Source: Bacillus sp. (in: firmicutes) | Lineage (GTDB): Bacteria; Bacillota; Bacilli; Bacillales; Bacillaceae | Assembly: GCA_031180405.1 (NCBI GenBank) | Contig: JAPSLU010000008.1 | Span: 1-58,040, forward strand | Direction: 5' to 3' | Length of the DNA stretch: 58,040 nt | In this document: positions 46,091-54,177 of the stretch, one piece after another | Position numbering within the stretch: the first letter of the stretch is position 1 | Layout of the letters: every line of letters begins with the position of its first letter | Translations under genes and position numbers: made by a program | The notes under the pieces: generated by a model | What the model saw: the letters and a program-made list of their open reading frames with translations, nothing else | Database searches by the model: none | Told to the model about the DNA's origin: nothing

Positions 46091-48235
46091 TTGCAATTTA
46101 AAAAGAGAAATGAAAAATTATTAAAAAAATTAGCGGAGGGTAATCCGTATTTGTCTACTTTTAAAAGGGGAACTTTAGAGAATTTACCAATTACTAGATT
46201 AATCTTAAAGGAAGCAAATCATACTACTGATAGAAGCAAGATGTTAATGAAAAAAGTGGAAGCTGTACAAAATAACGCTAATAAATCAATAGAAGAAAGC
46301 AGCCTGAATTTTAAAAAAGCTGTTGAATCTCAAAAAGTTAGGAACAAAAAATCAAAAAAAGTATCAGTTCAAAAGGAGAGCAATCAACAAGTAGAAGAAG
46401 CAGCAAAGTATCCAAGAGTAGAAAATCTAGATTTTACTAAGCGTGAAAAGTCATCAACTAAAAATAATAGTAATAATGAACAATATCAATCAAGTATAAA
46501 GAAATCTGAAAACAAGACGAATAAAATAGTCGAGAATCAAACATCAAGTTCATCAAGTCTTACACCATTAGAAGATGCAATAAATAACCATGATGCTGGT
46601 ATAAAAGGAAATAAGCTCGCTGTAAAAAAGGCATATGCATCTTTAAAAGAGTTACATCAAAAGAACCCTAACGATCTTATGATAAAAGCCTATTATGGAA
46701 GTGCCACAACGTTACTCGCAAGGGACGCAAGCAGTGTTACTGATAAAATGAAATATGCACTTGAAGGACTAAAATATTTAGATGGAGTAGTAGATAAATC
46801 CCCCGATTTTATTCTAGGAAGATTTCTAAGAGGGAATGTAGCCTACCGATTACCAGAATTATATTTTCAACGTACGGCTACTGCTATAGAGGATTTTCGT
46901 TATCTTGTAGACGCATTTGAAGAAAACCGCTCAATTCTATCTGAACGTGATTATATTGAGGTGTTAAAAAATTTAGTCGAGGCTAGTAAACGTGTAAATC
47001 AATTAGACAATGCAAAAAACTATCAAGATAAATTAAAAGCATTAAAACAAAATGAAAAGCCAAGTCCAAATGACGGAACTCAATTAAACACTAACGGAGA
47101 AGTAGAATCAACAGGAGAAGGTCTTACTGATGAAGCAATAACCTATTACCAAAATGCTCTTAATGGAGGACCAGATGAAGTTAAAGAGGCATTGTCATTT
47201 TTTGAAGTATTTGTTTTAACTAATGAGGCAAAAGAAGTAGAGATGACCTACCTAGATCTACAGTCAATGCTTGGGAGAGATTCAATTAACACCTACGAGA
47301 TGTTCGGCTCAGCAATAAAGTCGATGAAAGCCATGGATGCCCTTATTAGTGAACATCCCTCTTTACATGAACTTCGCATAATAAGAGCGAGACATAGTTT
47401 ACGCTTACCTGAGATTTTCTTTAGAAGAGCGGCGATTGCCGTAAGTGATATTGAAATGCTGTTAAAAGATGCAGAATTCTCAAAGAAAGCGGAAAAGGAA
47501 ACTCTTAACCAACTACTTTTTGATTTAGGAAGAGCATACGAAAAATTAGATATGTTAGATGATGCCTTTAAAATATGGTACAAATTATTAAAACAAAGCC
47601 CCAATAAGCGACTAATTAGTAAAATACAAGAAAAAATTGAAATCCATTCATATAAAGAGATGGATTTAAAAATATTCTCATCATACCCAAAAGAAAAATT
47701 GTATAACAAAGGAAAAGAAATCCACTCCATTGGTGCAAAAGGAAGTCGATTAGCTGCGAAACAAAGTTTAGAGGTATGGGAGAAAGCAAAAAACACATTT
47801 CCGGACTGTGAGGTTGCCAATACCTATTATGCTGCTTCAGTAGCTTTAATGGGGAAATATGCTAGTGATCCTCAAGAAATGTTTGGAGAAACCATAAAGG
47901 GATTAAAGCTATTAAAATCATCAATAAAATCGGATAACCCCGAATTGAAGTATTTGCGAGGCTGTATTTATCAATGTTTACCTGAGGGATTCTTCCATAC
48001 AAGTGATAAAGCTGTGAAGGATTTTAAATCTGTAAAGGCAGCCTACGACAATAATCAAGACAATCCTCCAATCACAAAGGACCAATATATAAAACTACTT
48101 TATGATCTAGGTCATCTATTCAAAAAAACTAGTTTTGTAGACAAAGCGTTGAAAACTTGGAAAACTCTTGTAAAAGAGTATCCCCAATCAGAATATGCCC
48201 AAATGATAGCAAGGCAGGTAGGTGAAGTTGAGTGA
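46091..48235 (+). CDS. Three-module TPR-like repeat protein
   Basis: The TTG start follows GGAGGTGTAT. The 714-residue product has a basic, Ser/Lys/Asn-rich N-terminal part (about 1-155) that looks disordered, then three copies of the module of the preceding gene (about 156-315, 345-515, 530-710). The motif RGNVAYRLPELYFQRTATAI (first copy) becomes RARHSLRLPEIFFRRAAIAV (second) and RGCIYQCLPEGFFHTSDKAV (third), showing progressive divergence. No catalytic signature is seen. The stop overlaps the start of the ligase gene by 4 bp (GTGA), which argues for coupled translation and a shared task. I do not recognise a named family. Confidence 0.75.
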   Translation: MQFKKRNEKLLKKLAEGNPYLSTFKRGTLENLPITRLILKEANHTTDRSKMLMKKVEAVQNNANKSIEESSLNFKKAVESQKVRNKKSKKVSVQKESNQQVEEAAKYPRVENLDFTKREKSSTKNNSNNEQYQSSIKKSENKTNKIVENQTSSSSSLTPLEDAINNHDAGIKGNKLAVKKAYASLKELHQKNPNDLMIKAYYGSATTLLARDASSVTDKMKYALEGLKYLDGVVDKSPDFILGRFLRGNVAYRLPELYFQRTATAIEDFRYLVDAFEENRSILSERDYIEVLKNLVEASKRVNQLDNAKNYQDKLKALKQNEKPSPNDGTQLNTNGEVESTGEGLTDEAITYYQNALNGGPDEVKEALSFFEVFVLTNEAKEVEMTYLDLQSMLGRDSINTYEMFGSAIKSMKAMDALISEHPSLHELRIIRARHSLRLPEIFFRRAAIAVSDIEMLLKDAEFSKKAEKETLNQLLFDLGRAYEKLDMLDDAFKIWYKLLKQSPNKRLISKIQEKIEIHSYKEMDLKIFSSYPKEKLYNKGKEIHSIGAKGSRLAAKQSLEVWEKAKNTFPDCEVANTYYAASVALMGKYASDPQEMFGETIKGLKLLKSSIKSDNPELKYLRGCIYQCLPEGFFHTSDKAVKDFKSVKAAYDNNQDNPPITKDQYIKLLYDLGHLFKKTSFVDKALKTWKTLVKEYPQSEYAQMIARQVGEVE

Positions 48236-49566
48236 GCTCTTTATTTGAAAAAAAATTAAAAAAGGTTAGTATGCCACTAACGATAAAACGTTTTTTAGAT
48301 GGCGAAATTCATCCGGATAAAATGTCTCAAAAACAAATTGAGTCCTTTCATGTTGAATCGTTAAAGGAAATTGTAAAAAAGGCATACGAGAAAAATGAGT
48401 TTTATCGCCAAAAACTAGATGAAGCAGATGTAAAGCCCAATTCTATTAAACAAATCAGCGATTTAAGCAAACTTCCATTCTTAACAAAAGATGAATTACG
48501 TGGTAAACCATATATTCTTCTAACTTGTGACAAAAAAGATATTGCACTTGTGCAAGTGTCTACAGGTACAACAGGTGGAGAAGAAATATATATGATGTAC
48601 ACCTGGAATGATTACTATTTACATGATCTTGCTCCTAGATATCCAGAATTATTTGAAGTGGACCCAGGAGATGTATGTTTAAATGCACTTCCATATGAGA
48701 TGAGTGCTGCAGGCTTAGCTTTTCATAAAACGTTTATGGAGGGTTGTGAAGCAACCGTTATCCCTGCTGGAAAAGGCGGGGCATATTCAACCCCTAAGAA
48801 GACGTTAAAAATGATAAAGGATTTACAACCAAACGTAGTTATTACAACGCCTTCATGGGCGATGTTATTAGCTGAAGAAGCCGCTGAGCAGGAGTTTGAC
48901 TTGCAGAGCTTACAGTTAAAAAAACTATGGATCACTGGTGAAGGATGTTCACCTGCTTTTCGTCAAAGGTTAGAAAAACTTTGGGGAGCTACTGCAAACT
49001 TCTTTTATGGAAGTCTTGAGTGTGGAGTTCTGGGAATTGAATGTGACCATCATGATGGATATCACCTTGCCCAAGCTCATGCAATAGTGGAAATTGTTGA
49101 TCCAAAGACAGGGGAACCTCTAGACGAAGGAGAAATTGGAGAAATCGTAGTGACTAGTGCTCTTCGTTACGATACACCGATTCTACGTTTCCGTACAGGT
49201 GACCTTGGCTATATAGAGTCCGAGAGCTGCCCATGTGGTGTGACAATGCCAAAGTTCTATCTACGTGGAAGAGTCGTTGATCAAATCCGATACAATGGAA
49301 CATCTCTGTCCCCATTTTATTTAGAAGAATTTTTAATGCGTGAGCCTGAAATTGGAAATTGGTTTGAATTTGTTATAACTAGCGATGGGGATAACGAATC
49401 TATTCATGTACGTTGTGAATTAGCAGAAGGAATTGCAGCATCCGAACATTTAGCTGATTCTTTAGCAAGTAAACTTGAGTTTGCTTCAGGCATTCCGTTT
49501 GAGCTTGAGTTCGTTGATAAGCTTCCGAGGCCACAAGGAAAAACTGTTCGTGTTGTCTATGAATAG
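48232..49566 (+). CDS. Phenylacetate-CoA ligase-like acyl-activating enzyme 1
   Basis: The 444-residue ANL-superfamily enzyme has the phosphate loop STGTTGG (110-116), YGSLE (259-263) and RFRTGD (319-324). A Cys pair in ESCPCG (Cys333, Cys335) with Cys271 upstream resembles the zinc site of PaaK enzymes, and a C-terminal catalytic Lys lies in GKTVRV (Lys437). It should adenylate an aryl acid and pass it to CoA or a nucleophile. In this operon the likely substrate is 3-amino-4-hydroxybenzoate or a partner acid (inference). Start is GTG with GGTAGGTG upstream, overlapping the TPR gene. A second, distantly similar ligase lies two genes on. Confidence 0.88.
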   Translation: MSSLFEKKLKKVSMPLTIKRFLDGEIHPDKMSQKQIESFHVESLKEIVKKAYEKNEFYRQKLDEADVKPNSIKQISDLSKLPFLTKDELRGKPYILLTCDKKDIALVQVSTGTTGGEEIYMMYTWNDYYLHDLAPRYPELFEVDPGDVCLNALPYEMSAAGLAFHKTFMEGCEATVIPAGKGGAYSTPKKTLKMIKDLQPNVVITTPSWAMLLAEEAAEQEFDLQSLQLKKLWITGEGCSPAFRQRLEKLWGATANFFYGSLECGVLGIECDHHDGYHLAQAHAIVEIVDPKTGEPLDEGEIGEIVVTSALRYDTPILRFRTGDLGYIESESCPCGVTMPKFYLRGRVVDQIRYNGTSLSPFYLEEFLMREPEIGNWFEFVITSDGDNESIHVRCELAEGIAASEHLADSLASKLEFASGIPFELEFVDKLPRPQGKTVRVVYE

Positions 49567-49577
49567 GAGGTGAGAAG

Positions 49578-50333
49578 ATGATTATTGATGCCCATGCACA
49601 TCTTTCAAATACCGAATACGGAAACATGGAAATGTATTTGAAATTAATGAAAGAGGCGGGAATTAACAAGGTAGTAGCTGTTCCGGGTGCAATGCTAGAT
49701 GTGCGAAAAATGACCGAATATATTACAGGTCGAGCAAAACCAGATAATCCAGTTCCAGATAATCTTTATATTGAAAAAGCGTGTAAAGCTAACCAAAGTA
49801 TTCATGGGTTTATCTGTATTAATCCTCATGATAAAGATGTTTTATCACAATTAGAAAAAGGAAAAAAACAAGGGTTTAAAGGCTTAAAGCTGTCACCATT
49901 GTCACACCAGTTTTCCTTTGCATCTAAAGGGGTAACTGGGTTATCTGAATTATGTGGAAATTATGGGTTTCCTGTATATTCACACGTCGTATACAGTCCA
50001 GGAGCTTCAACAACAAAATTTATACAACTTGCAAAACAATTTCCAAAAACAAACTTTATTATTGGTCATATGGGATTTGGTCCTGCTGATCAGGAAGCAT
50101 TAGAAGCTGCAAGGGATTTGCCGAACTTTTATTTAGAAACCTCAACAGGTAATTTTCTTCACATTCAAGAAACAGTAAAGAGAATAGGTTCTTCTAAGGT
50201 GATTTTCGGGTCGGAATACCCTTTATCACACCCTGGTATTGAGCTTGAGAAAGTGCTCAAACTTCAACTTACTGATCGTGAACGAGAAGAAATTCTAAGC
50301 CAAAATATTAAACATTTACTTCAATTGAAATAG
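49578..50333 (+). CDS. Amidohydrolase-superfamily enzyme (candidate benzoxazole cyclase)
   Basis: The 251-residue TIM-barrel protein belongs to the amidohydrolase_2 (PF04909) type: HxH at 6 and 8 (DAHAHL), Lys104 in FKGLKLSP, His136 (YSHVVYS), His164 (IIGHMG) and an acidic residue at the last metal position. That residue is Glu213 (FGSEYP) where the family normally has Asp (FGSDxP). Between two acyl-activating enzymes and beside aminohydroxybenzoate enzymes, it matches the amidohydrolase that closes the oxazole ring in benzoxazole pathways such as nataxazole and, as I recall, closoxazole. That role is inference; a hydrolase or decarboxylase is the alternative. AGGAGGTGAG precedes the ATG. Confidence 0.82.
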   Translation: MIIDAHAHLSNTEYGNMEMYLKLMKEAGINKVVAVPGAMLDVRKMTEYITGRAKPDNPVPDNLYIEKACKANQSIHGFICINPHDKDVLSQLEKGKKQGFKGLKLSPLSHQFSFASKGVTGLSELCGNYGFPVYSHVVYSPGASTTKFIQLAKQFPKTNFIIGHMGFGPADQEALEAARDLPNFYLETSTGNFLHIQETVKRIGSSKVIFGSEYPLSHPGIELEKVLKLQLTDREREEILSQNIKHLLQLK

Positions 50334-50346
50334 AGGTGTGTTTTTG

Positions 50347-51600
50347 ATGAACACACATGAGATGATCATTGCCTTAAATGAAGTCCTAACTTATGCCAAA
50401 ACATCACCATATTACTCAAATCGTATCCAATTACCACCGCTTCATTCCCTTAATGATTTTAAAAAAATACCATTAACAACCAAAGATGATCTTAGAGAAC
50501 AATCACCATTCGGATTACTACCACATTCTTCTATGTCTTTGTCTCAATACCATGAATCTTCAGGTACAACTGGTACACCAGTTTCTGTTTGGTATTCCGA
50601 GTCTGACCTAAATGAAATAGCCAAATCCATTGGCTGTTGCGGAGTGAATATTGGTGAAGATGATCGTGTTCTCATCAGATTCCCATACGCACTTTCAACG
50701 ATTTCGCATTTCCTGCACCGATCTGTTCAGCTGCAAGGTGGATGTGTGATCCCAGCTGATAGTCGCACGACAGTTACTCCGATGCCAAAAGTGATTGATC
50801 TAATGAAAAAGTTAAATATTACAGTTCTTGCATGTATTTCATTACAGGCTATTATGCTGGCAGAAATGGCAGAAATGCTTGGTCTGGAACCCAAAAAAGA
50901 TTTCCCTTTTTTAAGAGCTATTTGCACTGCTGGTGAACCGTTAACACCATACCGCCGGCAGTTGATTGAAAAAATCTGGGGTGTACCTGTATTTGACAAC
51001 TATGGCATGACAGAGGTAGGTACAGCAATGGTTGATTGTTCCTCCTCACATCTGCATATTTTCGAAGAACACTTTCATGTTGAGATTCTGGAGGATGACT
51101 TACAAACTGATGTGAAAAATGGTGATACAGGCAACCTGGTTATCACCACTCTACGCAAAAGAGCAACACCTATGATTCGGTATGTAACAGGTGACATTGT
51201 TCAAGAAATTAAGAGTCCATGTACATGTGGCAAGGGTCGTTCATTTGTGATTAGAGGTAGAAAGGAAAATATTTTGATGATTGAGTCTACTTCATTTGAC
51301 TTATATGAGTTAGAGAAAATTATCGCTCCTTTACCGGCAAGGCGATTTTGGTCTGCCGGGAAGTTCAACAATTCTTTGTATCTATTTATTGAGAAAGAGT
51401 CTACTACTGATACGGTCTCAAAGAATTATATTGATGAACTAAAGAAAATGTATGGGGTTAACATTTCAATTATTCTCTTAAATAAAGGTTCCTTGTACGA
51501 CAGAGCAGACGAAGTAGCCTTTGGAATAAAAGCGAAGCCACGTTATTTTTTGACTGAACAAGAAACAGCAAATTTATTAAATCAAATAAAAACTTTTTAG
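50347..51600 (+). CDS. Phenylacetate-CoA ligase-like acyl-activating enzyme 2
   Basis: The ATG at 50347 follows GAGGTG at 7-nt spacing (417 residues); an in-frame GTG upstream overlaps that site. Motifs are SSGTTGTP (71-78), YGMTE (219-223), RYVTGD (278-283) and the Cys pair PCTCG (292/294). The C-terminal domain is shortened and ends with Lys395/Lys397 in GIKAKPRYF as the possible catalytic Lys. It is only distantly similar to ligase 1, so the two probably activate different acids, or one loads while the other couples. It stands 13 bp after the amidohydrolase gene. Confidence 0.88.
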   Translation: MNTHEMIIALNEVLTYAKTSPYYSNRIQLPPLHSLNDFKKIPLTTKDDLREQSPFGLLPHSSMSLSQYHESSGTTGTPVSVWYSESDLNEIAKSIGCCGVNIGEDDRVLIRFPYALSTISHFLHRSVQLQGGCVIPADSRTTVTPMPKVIDLMKKLNITVLACISLQAIMLAEMAEMLGLEPKKDFPFLRAICTAGEPLTPYRRQLIEKIWGVPVFDNYGMTEVGTAMVDCSSSHLHIFEEHFHVEILEDDLQTDVKNGDTGNLVITTLRKRATPMIRYVTGDIVQEIKSPCTCGKGRSFVIRGRKENILMIESTSFDLYELEKIIAPLPARRFWSAGKFNNSLYLFIEKESTTDTVSKNYIDELKKMYGVNISIILLNKGSLYDRADEVAFGIKAKPRYFLTEQETANLLNQIKTF

Positions 51601-51621
51601 ATTGGAAGGAGCAATTTCAAA

Positions 51622-52728
51622 ATGCAACAAAAAGCTAGGCAAGTATGGTATGACGGTAGGGGCGTTTCAGTAGAGAATATGGATGTATGGGAGCTTATTA
51701 ACCACTCTCCAATTGACAAAGTGCTTGTATCTCTACAACAACGTCAAGATGGATACTTTCCGCAAAAAATGATGTTTATTACTGAGGTTGAAAGTAGTGA
51801 ACAATTAGAGGAAGTACCAACTGGAGATGTGATTTTCTCAGATAAAGAAGAGGTATTAGCGGAAGCGAAAAAAAGAGGCTATAAAACTTGTATTTTTTAC
51901 TCTGTCGATAATAGAGAAATGCTTGAGCGTTGTTCAAGAGAAGCAAGCTATTATGACTTCGCAGCAGTAGACTTTGATTTACCAACAAATATTCCTTTAG
52001 AGTTAATCATTGCTCGCTTAGAGGAAAGCAATACTGTTCTTTTAAGAGCAGTCAATACTGCGATTGATACGGAGATCGCGTACGGGACACTTGAAAAGGG
52101 TAGCGATGGTGTTTTATTTGCTACGACAAATGTAAATGAAGTGAAGCGATTAACGGAATTTATGTCAAAACAATCCTTACCTAAACTTGAATTGCATCCA
52201 ATGATAGTGACAGATGTTGTTCATGCTGGTATGGGCGTCCGTGCTTGTATTGATACAACTGGTATTATGACACAGGATGAAGGGATGATCATCGGTTCCA
52301 CATCTGGTGGAGGGGTATTCGTTTGCTCTGAGACACACTACCTTCCTTATATGAACCTAAGGCCCTTCCGTGTAAACGCAGGTGCTGTTCACTCATATGT
52401 GTGGCAACCTGAGGATGCTGCTGAATATTTAAGTGATTTAAAAGCAGGAGATAAGGTGCTGTGCGTCAATACAAAAGGTGAGACGCGAGTGTTAACAGTT
52501 GGTCGTATTAAAACTGAGGTACGTCCAATGCTTCTCATTAAAGGAAAAGTAGGGGAACGTGAACTAAATGTAATCGTTCAAGATGACTGGCACATCCGTA
52601 TTATGAGTGCTGACGGTAAACCGCGTAATGCTTCTACCATTCAACCTGGTGATGAGTTATTATCATATATCTGTGAGCCAGGTCGACACGTTGGTGTAAA
52701 AGTAAGTGAAACAATTATTGAAAGATAG
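51622..52728 (+). CDS. 3-dehydroquinate synthase II (AroB'/GriH type)
   Basis: The 368-residue protein has the family blocks HAGMGVRACIDTTGIMTQDE, GMIIGSTSGGGVFVCSE and the conserved RPFRVNAGAVHSYV (about 252-265), followed by a SH3-like C-terminal half beginning LKAGDKVL. In methanogens AroB' (MJ1249) converts the aldolase product to 3-dehydroquinate with NAD. In Streptomyces griseus the homologue GriH makes 3-amino-4-hydroxybenzoate. A Bacillus has its own bacterial AroB for aromatic amino acids, so a GriH-like role is favoured. AAGGAGC precedes the ATG. It lies 21 bp after ligase 2 and 18 bp before its aldolase partner. Confidence 0.9.
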   Translation: MQQKARQVWYDGRGVSVENMDVWELINHSPIDKVLVSLQQRQDGYFPQKMMFITEVESSEQLEEVPTGDVIFSDKEEVLAEAKKRGYKTCIFYSVDNREMLERCSREASYYDFAAVDFDLPTNIPLELIIARLEESNTVLLRAVNTAIDTEIAYGTLEKGSDGVLFATTNVNEVKRLTEFMSKQSLPKLELHPMIVTDVVHAGMGVRACIDTTGIMTQDEGMIIGSTSGGGVFVCSETHYLPYMNLRPFRVNAGAVHSYVWQPEDAAEYLSDLKAGDKVLCVNTKGETRVLTVGRIKTEVRPMLLIKGKVGERELNVIVQDDWHIRIMSADGKPRNASTIQPGDELLSYICEPGRHVGVKVSETIIER

Positions 52729-52746
52729 AACATTGGAGGAAAAAGT

Positions 52747-53508
52747 ATGTCTGGAAAAGAAATTCGTCTAAAGAAGCTTTATCACCATTCTGACAAGTTA
52801 CTAATTGTACCAATGGATCACGGGATCACAATTGGTCCTGTTACAGGATTAACTGACATTAATAAAACAGTCGAATCTGTATTTGATGGAGGTGCAGATG
52901 CGGTTGTTGTTCATAAGGGGCTTGTTCGATATTTAACTGATGCAATTGGGTCCAATAAGGGTGAGCTTATTATCCATTTATCAGCATCAACTGCTTTAGC
53001 TCCTGAATCTCAATCAATGCGAAAAGAACTCGTTTCTTCTGTTGAGCATTCCATTCGATTGGGTGCGACAGCCATTTCAACACATGTTAACCTTGGCTCT
53101 CAATTTGAAGCAGAACAAATGAAGGATGTTGGTCTTATTGCTGAAGAATGTGACAAATGGGGATTGCCCCTTTTGGCCATGATGTATGTTCGAGATGGAT
53201 CAAGAGTACATGAGTTTGATCCTGAACGAATTCGTCATGCTGCACGTGTAGCTGAAGAATTAGGAGCAGATATTGTCAAAGTAAACTATAGTGGATCACC
53301 GGAAACATTTAAACATGTTGTTGCTGGCGTGAAAATCCCTGTGTTAATCGCTGGAGGAGAAAGATTATCGTCAAAAGTTGATTTAATGACGATGATTGAC
53401 GATGCAGTAAGCGCTGGTGCAAACGGAATATCAATCGGTCGAAATATTTTCCAGGATGAAGATCCAAAGAAATTATGTGAAAATATTCGATCCATTTTAG
53501 ATCAATAA
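52747..53508 (+). CDS. ADH-synthase/aldolase (AroA'/GriI type)
   Basis: The 253-residue TIM-barrel aldolase resembles 2-amino-3,7-dideoxy-D-threo-hept-6-ulosonate synthase (MJ0400) and GriI. It has PMDHGITIGP (Asp24, His25), Tyr147 in MMYVRDG as proton donor, and the Schiff-base Lys178 in DIVKVNYSG, followed by IAGGERL and GISIGRNIF for phosphate binding. It would condense L-aspartate-4-semialdehyde with a ketose phosphate (DHAP for GriI), giving the C7 amino sugar acid that the neighbour cyclises. GGAGG precedes the ATG. The order cyclase then aldolase places both at the end of the operon. Confidence 0.9.
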   Translation: MSGKEIRLKKLYHHSDKLLIVPMDHGITIGPVTGLTDINKTVESVFDGGADAVVVHKGLVRYLTDAIGSNKGELIIHLSASTALAPESQSMRKELVSSVEHSIRLGATAISTHVNLGSQFEAEQMKDVGLIAEECDKWGLPLLAMMYVRDGSRVHEFDPERIRHAARVAEELGADIVKVNYSGSPETFKHVVAGVKIPVLIAGGERLSSKVDLMTMIDDAVSAGANGISIGRNIFQDEDPKKLCENIRSILDQ

Positions 53509-53526
53509 TCAAGAGGTGATGAAAAA

Positions 53527-53718
53527 ATGGATAAACAAAAATTCACAAATGAAGTAATTGGGAATATGTCCAAAAGAATAGCCGGTTTAAAAAAACAAGG
53601 GGCAACTGGTGAGCAAATTCAAGGTGCCGTATTTGAAATGTTGCGTGAACTGGGAATTAAAATTCCATTAGATAAATTACCAGAGAACTTTAGAAGAGGG
53701 AATAAGGGAAAGAAATAG
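53527..53718 (+). CDS. Small protein at the end of the biosynthetic operon, 63 aa
   Basis: AGAGGTG lies before the ATG, 18 bp after the aldolase stop, so it belongs to the operon. The product starts MDKQKFTNEVIGNMSKRIAG and is helical and basic, with GATGEQIQGAVFEMLRELGI in the middle and a charged KK tail. It is too short and polar for a transporter. It could be an accessory subunit, an adaptor for the ligases or a regulator. I do not recognise it. Confidence 0.65.
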   Translation: MDKQKFTNEVIGNMSKRIAGLKKQGATGEQIQGAVFEMLRELGIKIPLDKLPENFRRGNKGKK

Positions 53719-53857
53719 AATGAATAAACAAATTTGTTTCAACTTTTAGAGCTCGCATCGAAATGGATGAGAAGGTGAAAGTCAAGGCTGCTAGCAGTAA
53801 GACAAATGTTAGCTTTAATTTATAATCAAATGCCTTAAATAATCACTTTTAGTTGAA

Positions 53858-53889
53858 GGGGATTGGACAATTGTCCAATCTCTTTTATT
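53858..53889 (+). terminator. Terminator of the biosynthetic operon
   Basis: GATTGGACAA pairs with TTGTCCAATC as a perfect 20-bp palindrome, followed by TCTTTT. Confidence 0.7.
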
Positions 53890-53907
53890 CTACTTAGGAG
53901 TTTAAGA

Positions 53908-54056
53908 ATTCTTTGGCTGTGATAAGTGCTTCGGTATCCAGCTCCAACAGTCTTACTATTTGTAAAAAAGTAAGATGTTTGGAAGATAAAGAACGTATTC
54001 TATACATTTGCTTATATGCTTGTCAGACCTGGTCAAGGAGCGTACCCTTTTGTTTT
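53908..54056. repeat. Degenerate dispersed intergenic repeat
   Basis: CTGTGATAAGTGC at the left, then TATCCAGCTCCAA, TTACTATTTG and GGTCAAGGAGCG echo the segment at 20253-20365, though with many differences. Otherwise the 458-bp gap between the operon and the LysM-CAP gene has no gene that I can support. Confidence 0.35.
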
Positions 54057-54177
54057 CGTGTGACTTGTATCCCAACACTTTATAACAACTAGAATAAGGA
54101 TTATTGAATGGTTTTTGAAAAAAAAGCCAAACTAACATGGTGCAAAAACAAAATTTAAAAAATTGGAGGAAAACTTC

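Noticed and set aside
53760-53825. A 20-codon frame MDEKVKVKAASSKTNVSFNL after the operon as a precursor peptide
   Set aside because: It has no ribosome binding site and no processing enzyme nearby; it is probably chance.
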